A DNA stretch of 64,000 bases from Acuticoccus sp051016205 (GTDB taxonomy: Bacteria > Pseudomonadota > Alphaproteobacteria > Rhizobiales > Amorphaceae), in contig CP136534.1 of assembly GCA_051016205.1 (NCBI GenBank), forward strand, positions 6,418,096 to 6,482,095, read 5' to 3'. Under the pieces are notes generated by a model. The model was not told the DNA's origin. It worked only from the letters and a program-made list of their open reading frames with translations, and did not search any database. Below are positions 50,281-59,258 of the stretch, in pieces (position 1 is the first letter of the stretch; each line of letters starts with the position of its first letter). A program made the translations under genes and the position numbers.

Positions 50281-52733
50281 TCCTGGACGGCCGATTGCCA
50301 GTCGCTGAGGAAGCGGCGGCGCTTGGCATCGTCCAGGTAGGTGAGGAGGCCGACAGAAAGACGAATGGGTGTGAACTGGCCGCTGTCCTGTGAGAGGCCC
50401 AGAGGTTGGTCGACGGCCACCTGGCTCAGGTATTCCTGGCTGATGGGAAGAAGGCCTGAGGCATCGGCGATCACCCTTTGGCCGGCGTCCGACACCAGAT
50501 ACTGGACGAACCGTGCGCCAAGGTCGGGGTCATCGGCGGTGCGCGGAACGAAGACGCTGCGCGACATGACGGGATTGAAGTCATCGAAAAAGTAGACGCC
50601 AAGGTCCGGCAGCGCGCGGGCTGCGGCAAGGGCGTAGGAGCCGATGACGTTGATTCCGAGGACGAGTTCACCACGTGCGGTGCGCTCGATCATGGCGCCG
50701 GAGGTGCCGAAAAGGCGCACGTTGGCACGGCCCAAAGTCTCCGCCAGGCGGAAGTATTGTGGGCTCAGCTGCGCTTCCTGGGTGGCGAAGAGGTAGCCCG
50801 CGCCCGACGTGCGGATGTCGTACGTGCCGATTTTGCCGTCAAAGCGCACCTCATTGTCCCTGATGAAGTCGGCAATGGCGGCGCGGCTTTTTGGCAAATC
50901 CACCGTTGCAAGGGTTGGGCGGTGGTAGATGACGGCAGCAGGCTCGAACGTGAATCCGAAGAGTTCTGACCGCCAGCGCGCCCAAGACGGGAGCGCCCCT
51001 GCAGCAACATTCAAAGGGTTGGCGAGCCCGCGATTGACGAGGTCCACCTGCAGGTCCATCGCCGAGCTGATGACGACGTCGGGCGCGGGGTCGGTACGGT
51101 TCAGGAGCGCCTCATGAAGGTCGACGGTGCCAAACTCGCGGTAGACCACCGCCACGGCGGGCCGGTTGCGCTGAAAGTCGTCGAGGACGGCGCGCATGGC
51201 AGGCTCGTCCGTCGCGCTCCACACCTCAAGGACGCCCACCTCCGCCTTTGCGGGAAACGCCGGCAGGATGGCAAGGGCGAGGAAGGTGAGCCCCACCGCG
51301 GCGGCTGCACCGAAACGGGTACGGTGGGCAGTGCCTGTGCCGCCGAAGGCAAGGCGAACGAGGAGGCCGCCTTTTGCGCCCGCCGCGAGATCGAGCTTGG
51401 CGCGGTGGGCGTCGGCGACGGCTTTGACAATGGCAAGGCCAAGGCCTGAGCCGTTGCGGCCTTCAGAGGACCGGGCGAGCGAGCGGAAGCGCTCAAGCGC
51501 ATCAGCCCTTTGGTCCTGCGGGATGCCAGGGCCCTCGTCCTCCACCTCAAGCACCACTGCGCCGGCATCGCGGTGGAGGCGCACGGTAAGGGCGTTTTCG
51601 CGTGGGCCGTGGCGGACGGCATTTTCAATGACGTTGCGCAGCGCCTCGCGCAAGGAGACGGGGTCGCCCGGGACAACGGCTTTTCCGTCGGCATCGTCCT
51701 CCAGTGTCACGGTGATGTGGCGAAAGGCTGTGTCACGCAGCATTTCCGACAGGAGCTGGCGGACGAGGTCGCCAAGGTCGAGGGGCTGCATGGCCTGATT
51801 GTCCGCCCTGTGGATCACCATGGCGTGGGAGAGAAGCTGGTTGGTAAGGCGCGTGGTCTTGGCCGCCTGCTCCTCCGCGCGGCGCAGTCGCTCCCCCATC
51901 TGGTCCTTGGTTTGGGCATCGGCGGCCAGTGACAGGTGGCCTTGCATCGCGGCAAGGGAGGTTCGGGTCTGGTGCGCCACATCGGCCATGAAGGCTTCGC
52001 TTTGCCGGCGCGTCTGGTCGAGCCGGCCCATGAAGCCGTTGATGGCATCGATCAGGCCCGTCACCTCCCGCGGAGGGTCAATGTCCACCCGCGTGAGGTC
52101 AGATGGTTCTCTGGCGGAAAGGTTCTGGGCAATTTCGTCCAGAGGCTTCAGCGCTTTACGGGTGGCGAGCCAGACAAACAGGAGGCCGATGAAAGAGACG
52201 AACGCAAGGCCCGCCAACCCTGTGTAGAAGAGGGACTGGACCCGCGCCTCGCGCGCAAGGCGTGTCTGCGCCACCTCCACGGTGACCCAGCTTGCCCCCT
52301 CAGGCAGGGCAATCCTGCGACTTTGGGTGACGGTGCGCACCTGTGCCCCGCCATAGGCGCGGTCCGCGAAGGCGGGGGTGGCGGAGGGCGGCGCGTCGGT
52401 CCCGGTCAGATCGTCCTGCCCGGTCAGGGTGCGCCCACCTGAGCTGACGCGGTAAAAGACGCGGTCTTCCGGCGCGAGACCCAGGATGTCGAAGGCCGAA
52501 TGGGGGAGGTCCACCTGGATCCCCTGTTCGCCCGCCGACACGGTCTCCAGGATCGACAGGGCAGCGCCCGCAAGGAGTAGATCGTAAGTGCGGTTGGCGG
52601 CGCCCCGCGCGTAGCTCCACAGCAATGCTGAGATGATAATGAGGAGGACGACGAAGCCTGCGCCCATCCACAGCATCAAGCGGTGGCGCAGGGACGGGGC
52701 GCGCCTTTGCCCTTCAATGCTGAAAGGCATCAA
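50277..52733 (-). CDS. TctE-like sensor histidine kinase fused to a solute-binding domain
   Basis: An 818-residue membrane protein. Residues 1-465 form a TctE-type kinase: helix 1 (about 19-40), a periplasmic sensor domain (45-165), helix 2 (about 171-190), HAMP region, the H-box DVAHQTRTSL with His254, N-box NVIENAVRHG (367-376), DEGPGIP (399-405) and GSGLGLAI (428-435). Then comes a third hydrophobic segment (474-492) ending in PAFPAKA, which looks exactly like a signal-peptide cleavage site. Finally there is an ABC-type iron/polyamine-like binding protein (about 498-818). Kinases of this class end after the ATPase, so the binding domain is an extra. It may be tethered outside or cut free. 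It is coupled to the response regulator by an ATGA overlap and divergent from tctCBA. Confidence 0.88.
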   Translation of the reverse strand: MMPFSIEGQRRAPSLRHRLMLWMGAGFVVLLIIISALLWSYARGAANRTYDLLLAGAALSILETVSAGEQGIQVDLPHSAFDILGLAPEDRVFYRVSSGGRTLTGQDDLTGTDAPPSATPAFADRAYGGAQVRTVTQSRRIALPEGASWVTVEVAQTRLAREARVQSLFYTGLAGLAFVSFIGLLFVWLATRKALKPLDEIAQNLSAREPSDLTRVDIDPPREVTGLIDAINGFMGRLDQTRRQSEAFMADVAHQTRTSLAAMQGHLSLAADAQTKDQMGERLRRAEEQAAKTTRLTNQLLSHAMVIHRADNQAMQPLDLGDLVRQLLSEMLRDTAFRHITVTLEDDADGKAVVPGDPVSLREALRNVIENAVRHGPRENALTVRLHRDAGAVVLEVEDEGPGIPQDQRADALERFRSLARSSEGRNGSGLGLAIVKAVADAHRAKLDLAAGAKGGLLVRLAFGGTGTAHRTRFGAAAAVGLTFLALAILPAFPAKAEVGVLEVWSATDEPAMRAVLDDFQRNRPAVAVVYREFGTVDLHEALLNRTDPAPDVVISSAMDLQVDLVNRGLANPLNVAAGALPSWARWRSELFGFTFEPAAVIYHRPTLATVDLPKSRAAIADFIRDNEVRFDGKIGTYDIRTSGAGYLFATQEAQLSPQYFRLAETLGRANVRLFGTSGAMIERTARGELVLGINVIGSYALAAARALPDLGVYFFDDFNPVMSRSVFVPRTADDPDLGARFVQYLVSDAGQRVIADASGLLPISQEYLSQVAVDQPLGLSQDSGQFTPIRLSVGLLTYLDDAKRRRFLSDWQSAVQD

Positions 52734-53401
52734 CGCTCGTCGACATAGGCAAGGTAGCCAAGACCCCGGATGGTCTTGATGGAGACAGGCGTGTTCTCAA
52801 GCTTCTTGCGAAGGCGGGTGACATGCTGCTCTACGGCGTTGAGGCTTGGCGCCTCGTCGTAGGTGTAGAGTTTGTCGGCCACTTCAGCCTTTGACAACAC
52901 GGCGCCGATGCTGCCGAGGAAAATCTCCAGAAGCTGCACTTCCTTATTCTTCAGATCGATGTCGTGCCCGTCGACCAACGCACGCTTGGAGCGGCGGTCG
53001 AAGGCGAGATTGTCGGCAACGAAGGTGTTGCTGGCGGCGCCGCAGCGGCGGCGACCAAGCATCCTGCAGCGGGCGGCAAGCTCGCGAAAGTCGAACGGCT
53101 TGACCATGAAGTCGTCCGCCCCGGCATCGAGCCCCACCACCTTGTCGTCAATCTGGCTGCGCGCGGTGAGGACGAGGACAGGCGTGTCCCGCCCCCCAGA
53201 ACGCAGATCGCGCAAGATGTCGAAGCCTGAGCGGCCAGGAAGGTTCACATCCAAAATGACGAGGTCGAAGTCGGCATGGCGCAGGAGAGAAGCCGCCGTT
53301 TCGCCATGGCCCTCCACGTCCACCACGTGGCCTTCGCGCTGGAGACGGTCGACGATGGTTTCGGCGAGCTCAGCATTGTCTTCAACGACGAGTATTCGCA
53401 T
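52730..53401 (-). CDS. OmpR-type response regulator, TctD-like
   Basis: A 223-residue two-component regulator. The receiver domain has Asp51 in LVILDVNLPG, the acidic pair in VEDN (residues 7-8), and Lys in DDFMVKPFDF. The winged-helix output domain ends with the family pattern VEQHVTRLRKKLENTPVSIKTIRGLGYLA. It starts at the ATG at 53401; the frame continues upstream but loses homology. It partners the fused kinase and very likely controls tctCBA, encoded divergently 203 bases away, as TctD does for tricarboxylate uptake in Salmonella. Confidence 0.92.
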   Translation of the reverse strand: MRILVVEDNAELAETIVDRLQREGHVVDVEGHGETAASLLRHADFDLVILDVNLPGRSGFDILRDLRSGGRDTPVLVLTARSQIDDKVVGLDAGADDFMVKPFDFRELAARCRMLGRRRCGAASNTFVADNLAFDRRSKRALVDGHDIDLKNKEVQLLEIFLGSIGAVLSKAEVADKLYTYDEAPSLNAVEQHVTRLRKKLENTPVSIKTIRGLGYLAYVDER

Positions 53402-53603
53402 GGCATGATCACGCTCTGTGCCGGGACGGTGATGAGGATGACCCACCGGCAGGTCAGCCACAAGTCAGTTGCAGTTCAGTTTCGCGTCAGTTGGGTAAAA
53501 GGACCACGTCAGCGTCCATCCATAAGCTGTGACCAAAGGCGTGTTTGGCGTTTGGGATCTCACCTTAGCGCCGCCAATGCCAATAACCATCCGGGAGGGA
53601 AAG

Positions 53604-54575
53604 ATGTCATTGACCAAGACGACCGTTGCGGCGGTCTTGCTCGCCGTTCTGGCAGCACCGCCGGCCATTGCCGAAATCACCGATCCTGAGTGCATTGCAC
53701 CGGCGAACCCCGGTGGCGGTTTCGACCTCACCTGCCGTATTGCGCAGACAGGCCTTGCCGCGCAGTTCAGCGATCCGATCCGCGTCACCTTCATGCCTGG
53801 CGGCATTGGGGCAGTGGCGTTCAACCTCTTCAACACCACCCGCACCGATGACCCGAACGCCATAGTGGCGTTCTCCTCAGGCTCGCTCCTCAATATTGCG
53901 ACCGGTAAGTACGGCACGCAGTTTGATGAAAACAACGTGCGCTTCCTCGCCACCGCGGGCGCCGACTTCGGGGCCGTCATCGTGCGCGCCGACAGCGAAT
54001 ATGAGACGCTCGACCAGCTGATGGACGACTTCAAGGCCGATCCCGGTCAAGTGGTCGTGGGTGCTGGCGGGTCCGTCGGGTCGCAGGACTGGATGAAAGG
54101 CGCGCTGCTCCTTCGCTCCATTGGCGCCGACCCGCGCCAGATGCGTTATGTGGCTTTCGATGGCGGTGGCGATGCCATTGCCGCGCTGATCGGCGGCTCC
54201 ATCCAGGTCTACATGGGTGATGTGGGCGAGATGTCGACGCACCTTGAAGCCGGCACCATGCGCATTCTTGCCGTGATGTCGCCTGAGCGTCTGGATGCCC
54301 CGTTCAATGAGTTCCCCACCGCCAAAGAGCTTGGCTACGACGCGGAGTGGACCATCATGCGCGGCTTCTACATGGGTGGCGAAGTCAGTGATGCGGACTA
54401 TCAGGCCTGGGCCGATGCCTTTACCGCCGCCTACCAGACCGAGGAATTCAAGAAGATCCGCGACGACCGCGGTCTGATGCCGCTTGAACTTGCCGGCCCT
54501 GAAATGGACGCGCAGGTCAAACAGCTGATCGGCGAGCTGCGTGAAATCGCCAAAGAAGCCGGCCTCATCAACTAA
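53604..54575 (+). CDS. tctC: Tripartite tricarboxylate transporter binding protein TctC
   Basis: A 323-residue periplasmic receptor of the TTT family. The signal peptide is MSLTKTTVAAVLLAVLAAPPAIA, with a cut after residue 23. It shows the family's ECIAPANPGGGFDLTCR near the N-terminus, where the usual Trp-type binding region sits, and VVGAGGSVGSQDWMKGALL around residues 150-170. The start is the ATG at 53604, which follows GGGAGGG. Receptors of this group bind citrate and many other carboxylates, so the ligand is open. It is the first gene of the transporter operon and is followed by a strong hairpin. Confidence 0.9.
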   Translation: MSLTKTTVAAVLLAVLAAPPAIAEITDPECIAPANPGGGFDLTCRIAQTGLAAQFSDPIRVTFMPGGIGAVAFNLFNTTRTDDPNAIVAFSSGSLLNIATGKYGTQFDENNVRFLATAGADFGAVIVRADSEYETLDQLMDDFKADPGQVVVGAGGSVGSQDWMKGALLLRSIGADPRQMRYVAFDGGGDAIAALIGGSIQVYMGDVGEMSTHLEAGTMRILAVMSPERLDAPFNEFPTAKELGYDAEWTIMRGFYMGGEVSDADYQAWADAFTAAYQTEEFKKIRDDRGLMPLELAGPEMDAQVKQLIGELREIAKEAGLIN

Positions 54576-54584
54576 CGCGCTTCT

Positions 54585-54615
54585 GCGGGCGGGCCGGCCC
54601 GTTCGGCCCGCCCGC
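54585..54615 (+). terminator. 12-bp hairpin between tctC and tctB
   Basis: GCGGGCGGGCCG (54585-54596) pairs perfectly with CGGCCCGCCCGC (54604-54615), 7-base loop, no U-run. It lies 10 bases past the tctC stop and 37 before the tctB GTG. As with the other binding-protein genes, it probably favours the receptor mRNA over the membrane subunits. Confidence 0.65.
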
Positions 54616-54652
54616 CACTCACCGCCCATCACCGGGCGTAAGGGAGGTTGGT

Positions 54653-55090
54653 GTGGTCGACCGCATCTTTGCCGGTTTTCTACTGGCCGTTACCCTGGCT
54701 TATGGCGCCATTGCGTTCACCGCTATCAAGGCGCCCTTCCAGTACGACCCTTTGGGGCCTGAAAGCTGGCCGCAGATCCTTGCCATCATTGCTACGGTCT
54801 GCCTCATCACTCTGTTGTGGAAGCCCGATGTTGAGCGCTTCGACACCGAAAAGGCGAGCTGGCTGAAGATTGCCGCCGTCATTATCATGCTGTTTGCGTA
54901 CGCGGCGCTCTACGAGCCGCTCGGCTTCATCATCTCCACCTTCTTTTTCGCCACCTTGATGGCGCGGATGCTGGGCTCGCCCTGGCTGCGGTCGGGCGCG
55001 TTCGGCGTGGCGGCAGGCGTACTGGGCTACCTCGTGTGCGCCGGCCTATTGGACTTGAACCTTCCCGCCGGCCCCTTGCCGCGCATCTGA
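54653..55090 (+). CDS. tctB: Tripartite tricarboxylate transporter small membrane subunit TctB
   Basis: A 145-residue inner-membrane protein with four helices, the size and pattern of TctB (first helix IFAGFLLAVTLAYGAIAF, then PESWPQILAIIATVCLITLL). GTG at 54653 is the start, with GGGAGG upstream. It acts with TctA in sodium-dependent or proton-dependent carboxylate uptake. Confidence 0.85.
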   Translation: MVDRIFAGFLLAVTLAYGAIAFTAIKAPFQYDPLGPESWPQILAIIATVCLITLLWKPDVERFDTEKASWLKIAAVIIMLFAYAALYEPLGFIISTFFFATLMARMLGSPWLRSGAFGVAAGVLGYLVCAGLLDLNLPAGPLPRI

Positions 55091-55103
55091 TTGGACACCC
55101 CCC

Positions 55104-56636
55104 ATGGACCAGGTCCTCACAGGTCTTGCCACCGGCTTCGGGGTGGCGTTGGCGCCCTTCAACATCATGCTGGTGTTGATTGGCTGCTTCGCGGGAACGA
55201 TGATAGGTGCGCTGCCGGGCATTGGGCCCATCAACGGCGTCGCGATCCTCCTTCCCATCGCCTACAGCCTCGGCCTTCCGCCTGAGAGCGCGCTCATCTT
55301 GCTCGCCGGGATCTACTATGGGGCGGAGTATGGGGGGCGGATTTCCTCCATCCTTCTCAACGTGCCAGGCGATGCGAGCGCCGTCATGACGACCCTCGAC
55401 GGCAACCCCATGGCAAGACGAGGGGAAGCGGGGCGCGCGTTGTCGCTGTCGGCCATCGCCTCGTTCATCGGCGGGACGTTCGCGGTGGTCTTGCTGTCGC
55501 TGTTCGGGCCGACGCTGGCGTCTTTCGCGGTGACCTTCACGCCGTCCAACTATGTGGCGCTGATGGTGTTTGCGTTTGCGCTCCTTGCTTCGCTGGTGGG
55601 CAAAAACCCGGCAAAGACGCTGATTGCTGCCCTTATCGGCCTAATGCTCGCCACCATGGGGATTGACGCCAACACCGGCGTGATGCGCTACACCTTCGGC
55701 ATTCCAGACCTTTTGGCGGGGATCGATTTTCTTGTGGTGGTGATTGGCCTGTTTGGTGTGGCCGAGCTCATCCACCTTGTGGAACAGCAGGTGACGGGGA
55801 AGCTGAAGTCGCTGCCCGTCGACAACTCCTTCGTGCGCTGGTCGGATCTTGCCAAGACGAAGTTCACCATCTTGCGCTCGGCGATCATCGGCTTCTTCAT
55901 CGGGATTTTGCCGGGGACGGGGGCATCGGTCGCCTCTGCCGTCGCCTATGGGGCTGAAAAGCGCTCCGCAGGGGCAGACGCGAAGGAATTCGGCAAAGGC
56001 GACGTGAGGGGGCTTGCCGCACCGGAGGCGGCCAACAACGCCGCCGCCGGTGGGGCCATGGTGCCGATGCTGACGCTCGGCATCCCGGGGTCCGGCACGA
56101 CGGCCATTCTTCTTGGCGCGCTCTTGTTGTTCAGCGTGCAGCCAGGGCCTTTGATGTTTGAGCAGCGGCCCGAGATCGCCTGGGGCCTCATTGCTTCCAT
56201 GTATGTGGGGAACGTTGCGCTCCTCATCATCAACCTGCCTCTGGTGGGACTGTTTGCACGCATGCTCACCATCCCGCAGCATTACTTGACACCGTTGATT
56301 GCGGTCCTGGCCTTCATTGGCGTTTACTCCATCGTCAGCAATCCGTTCGATCTCTATCTCATCATCATTCTGGGGATTTTCGGGTGGATCTTGCGCAAAC
56401 TGGACTTTGCGCTGGCCCCTGTGATCCTTGGCTTCGTCCTTGGCGGGTTGTTTGAGGACAACTTGCGGCGCGCGCTGTCCATTTCCGCAGGTGACTGGTC
56501 GATCCTGATTGTCAGTTGGAAGAGCATCATTCTCTACGTGCTTGCCGCCGCTGTCGTCGTCCTGCCGTTCGTTGCGGGGCGGAGGGCGCGGCGCAAGCTG
56601 GCCGCAGCATCGGAGGCGGACACGCCCAAACAATGA
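55104..56636 (+). CDS. tctA: Tripartite tricarboxylate transporter large membrane subunit TctA
   Basis: A 510-residue inner-membrane protein with about twelve helices. Family signatures GALPGIGPINGVAILLPIAYSLGLPPE (about residues 35-61), GIYYGAEYGGRISSILLNVPGD (about 68-89) and the second, repeat-like GILPGTGASVASAVAYG (about 267-283) are plain. It starts 13 bases after tctB and is followed 20 bases later by an AbrB-family gene. Confidence 0.93.
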   Translation: MDQVLTGLATGFGVALAPFNIMLVLIGCFAGTMIGALPGIGPINGVAILLPIAYSLGLPPESALILLAGIYYGAEYGGRISSILLNVPGDASAVMTTLDGNPMARRGEAGRALSLSAIASFIGGTFAVVLLSLFGPTLASFAVTFTPSNYVALMVFAFALLASLVGKNPAKTLIAALIGLMLATMGIDANTGVMRYTFGIPDLLAGIDFLVVVIGLFGVAELIHLVEQQVTGKLKSLPVDNSFVRWSDLAKTKFTILRSAIIGFFIGILPGTGASVASAVAYGAEKRSAGADAKEFGKGDVRGLAAPEAANNAAAGGAMVPMLTLGIPGSGTTAILLGALLLFSVQPGPLMFEQRPEIAWGLIASMYVGNVALLIINLPLVGLFARMLTIPQHYLTPLIAVLAFIGVYSIVSNPFDLYLIIILGIFGWILRKLDFALAPVILGFVLGGLFEDNLRRALSISAGDWSILIVSWKSIILYVLAAAVVVLPFVAGRRARRKLAAASEADTPKQ

Positions 56637-56655
56637 CTGGCGAGTTCGCCCCGCA

Positions 56656-57690
56656 ATGATTGGCGGGAAGGCACTCCGCATCGGGCTGACCCTTGGCCTA
56701 GGGCTTGCGGGCGCGGCGGTCGCAACGTTTCTGGGCCTGCCCGCCGCGGCACTGATTGGCGCAGCGCTCGTCACCTCCATCGCCGCCTGGTCGGGCGCCA
56801 GCCTTGCCATGGACACCCGCCTGCGCGATGCCGGTTTCCTGGTCATCGGCCTATCCTTGGGATCAGGCTTTGATGAGGAGGTGTTGAGCCGGGCGGGAAC
56901 GTTCGCGCTCAGTCTAGGGGCGCTGTGCCTGTCCATCCTCGTGACGCTGGGGCTCGGTGTATGGCTCCTTCGCACCGTGTTTCGCTACGACAGGGACACG
57001 GCAGTGCTTGCAAGTTCGCCAGGCACAATGTCGCTCGCCCTTTCCATTGCGGCGGATGGACGGGGGCGGGCTGAAGACATTCTCGTCATGCAGTCCATGC
57101 GGCTGTTGTTGATTGCCGCTGTCCTTCCCCTCTCCTTGCGCGGGCTGGGGGGGTCACCGTTCGAGATCGAGCCTGGGCCCGTGTTTGGCATCGGCGTGCT
57201 TTTGATCCTCGCAGCGCTTGGAGTGGGGGCGGCGCTGTTGTTGAAGGGGACGGCGTTTCCTGCCGCGTATCTGTTGGGTGGCATGGCCGTGAGCGCCATT
57301 GCCCACGTCACTGGGTTGGTGGACGGCTACCCGCCCGACTGGCTTCTGTTTGCAGGCTTTACCATCACAGGATCGGTGATCGGCAGCCGCTTCACGGGCA
57401 TCGGCATCAGGCAGCTGTTGAGCCATACGGGCGGAACGGTGGTGGTGGTGGGAACGGCCATCGGCGTTTCGGCGGTCGCGGCGTTCCTTGTGAGCCAAGC
57501 GCTCGATCTTCCCACAGGTCAGGTGTGGATTGCCTTTGCGCCGGGCGGTGTGGAGGCGATGGCCGCCATCGGCCTCGCCCTCGGCTACGACCCTGCATAC
57601 GTTGCGCTGCACCACCTTGTGCGCATCAGCCTCCTTGCCGCCCTGATCCCGTTCCTGACCAAGCCGCGTGCCGCCCTGCCGCCCACGTGA
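56656..57690 (+). CDS. AbrB-family membrane protein
   Basis: A 344-residue polytopic inner-membrane protein of the AbrB duplication family (PF05145, also called ammonia monooxygenase-like). Two similar halves are visible: GLPAAALIGAALVTSIAAWSG (about 28-48) and GTAFPAAYLLGGMAVSAIAHVTG (about 195-217), each with a G-A/P-AxLxGG turn. SPGTMSLALSIAAD and APGGVEAMAAIGLALGYDP are the other paired landmarks. The ATG at 56656 is used. Members frequently accompany tctCBA operons, but their transport role is not settled. Confidence 0.83.
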   Translation: MIGGKALRIGLTLGLGLAGAAVATFLGLPAAALIGAALVTSIAAWSGASLAMDTRLRDAGFLVIGLSLGSGFDEEVLSRAGTFALSLGALCLSILVTLGLGVWLLRTVFRYDRDTAVLASSPGTMSLALSIAADGRGRAEDILVMQSMRLLLIAAVLPLSLRGLGGSPFEIEPGPVFGIGVLLILAALGVGAALLLKGTAFPAAYLLGGMAVSAIAHVTGLVDGYPPDWLLFAGFTITGSVIGSRFTGIGIRQLLSHTGGTVVVVGTAIGVSAVAAFLVSQALDLPTGQVWIAFAPGGVEAMAAIGLALGYDPAYVALHHLVRISLLAALIPFLTKPRAALPPT

Positions 57691-57879
57691 GCGGACAGCG
57701 ACTGGCCGTCGCCTTGATGGGAAACACTGCGTCCAGGCAAAATGATGTACCAACCAGCGCCGCGATGTATGACAGGGACGGCTGACCCTTTCGCGCCCAG
57801 CGATGCTCTTGTGGGGTGGACCAGGTGATCCTGGAAGGCAACGGCGCGAACCTAACAATCGTAGCGGATTTATTTGAGG

Positions 57880-58806
57880 ATGAGACTGAATTTGCTTACC
57901 GACCCTGACAACAACAGCGTTCGGTCATCATCGGCGATGGATGATCTGATAGAAATTGGCCTCAAGGCGGCCGAGCTTCCGCTGCGGCACAAAGTGAAGA
58001 CTTGGGCGCGGCACACGAACGAGAAGTCTGACGTGGCGTCCGATCTGATGACTGTGTTGCGCACACTGCATCGCGCATTGCCGCAGGACAGCGCTCTGCG
58101 CACGCTCTCCATCGGATCCAGTGACGAACCTCAGTTTCGGTTGCTCCACGCAGCATCCCAAGGGGGGCTTTGGCTTTTCGATGCGGACAATGCCGCGCTT
58201 GATGTGGTGCGCGAGCGCCTTCAAAGGCAGATGCTCGCTGGCGTCTATGTCGTCGAGGGCGACTTTACGAAAGAACTCTTTTCACCCTCCGCCGCACAAC
58301 GCACGCGCGTCGATCGCCTGGGTGATGTTCTTTTCGATTTGGTGTTGGTACATCATGCGCTGTACTATTGTGCCGCGAAGGATTGGGCGGATTTTATCTC
58401 AACGGTTTACGAAACACTGTTGCGCACGCCTGGCGCCATCCACTTGGCGCTGATGTCGTCCACCAGCAAAGAACCGTTCACGACGACGGAGCTCTACAAT
58501 CACTTTGCGGGACAGTTCTTTGGTCACCGCAACAACCAGGATTTGCTGGCTCTTGAACCGCAACTGTCGTCACGGCCAGAGTTTGCATCCGCGCAATTCA
58601 CCCACCGCACACAGGCGGTTGAATTCCAATGTGACGACTTTTTCCAGTTCATGGCTGTTGTGTGGATGATCCTATTGTACCCGGAAGGACATCAATATTC
58701 CGAGCCGCAACGCCGCGAGATCACGGAGTATGTTGCTGTGAATTTCTGGTTGCCCAACAGACCTTTGAAACAAGTTCAAGACTATCTGACCATCTACAGA
58801 AAATGA
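57880..58806 (+). CDS. Methyltransferase-like protein with degenerate SAM motif
   Basis: A 308-residue protein that seems to have a class I methyltransferase core. A strand and loop TLSIGSSDEPQF (about residues 75-86) stand where motif I (usually GxGxG) belongs, WLFDADNAALDVV (98-110) matches motif II, and DVLFDLVLVHHALYYC (about 149-164) matches motif IV. Motif I lacks two of its three glycines, so SAM binding may be weak or lost. The C-terminal 120 residues are not recognised. GC content and codon choice are a little lower than the neighbours. It stands alone, with 189 bases before it and a convergent neighbour after. ATG at 57880 and ATG at 57937 are both possible starts. Confidence 0.6.
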   Translation: MRLNLLTDPDNNSVRSSSAMDDLIEIGLKAAELPLRHKVKTWARHTNEKSDVASDLMTVLRTLHRALPQDSALRTLSIGSSDEPQFRLLHAASQGGLWLFDADNAALDVVRERLQRQMLAGVYVVEGDFTKELFSPSAAQRTRVDRLGDVLFDLVLVHHALYYCAAKDWADFISTVYETLLRTPGAIHLALMSSTSKEPFTTTELYNHFAGQFFGHRNNQDLLALEPQLSSRPEFASAQFTHRTQAVEFQCDDFFQFMAVVWMILLYPEGHQYSEPQRREITEYVAVNFWLPNRPLKQVQDYLTIYRK

Positions 58807-58861
58807 TCCAAACCCGCTGATCGACCGCTGCGTCTTTGGATTACACTCGGCGCGTCGGCTC

Positions 58862-59188
58862 TCAAGGCGCTTGGTGGGTGACGAAGGAGACCGGCGTCAT
58901 CAAATTGTTCACCTGGCTGATCAGGTAGCCGGCTTCGCGGCTTTTCTTCAGGTACGCCTGCCAGTCGGGGTCGGCGAGCAGTGCTGCGCGCTTGGCCTCC
59001 CTGTCGCCGGCATCCTTGTAGACCCAGACGTGAACGTAGGAGTTGACGTCGCCGGTCTCCGTCGCCGCGTAAAGGAGAGGCTTACCGAGGTGCCTGCTTT
59101 GGGCGGCAAAGCCGTGCTCCTCGTAGAGGGCAAGGTGGAGTTTGATGGTGCCTGCACGGCAGATGTAGGTGCGATGGTCGAAAAGCAT
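58862..59188 (-). CDS. NIPSNAP-family protein
   Basis: A 108-residue NIPSNAP domain (PF07978), a dimeric alpha-beta barrel. FDHRTYICRAGTIKLHLALYEEHG (about residues 3-26) and VHVWVYKDAGDREAKRAALLADPDWQAYL (about 51-79) are the family landmarks. The ATG at 59188 is chosen because GGGAG lies five bases upstream. It lies downstream of the GntR regulator on the same strand. The family often sits in sugar-acid or aromatic catabolic clusters, with poorly defined function. Confidence 0.82.
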   Translation of the reverse strand: MLFDHRTYICRAGTIKLHLALYEEHGFAAQSRHLGKPLLYAATETGDVNSYVHVWVYKDAGDREAKRAALLADPDWQAYLKKSREAGYLISQVNNLMTPVSFVTHQAP

Positions 59189-59258
59189 CGTGTCTCCCAT
59201 GAGCGCTTTTGCCCGACACAGTGGCGCAAACCGGGCGCTGAGGCTATGGGCGAAACGC

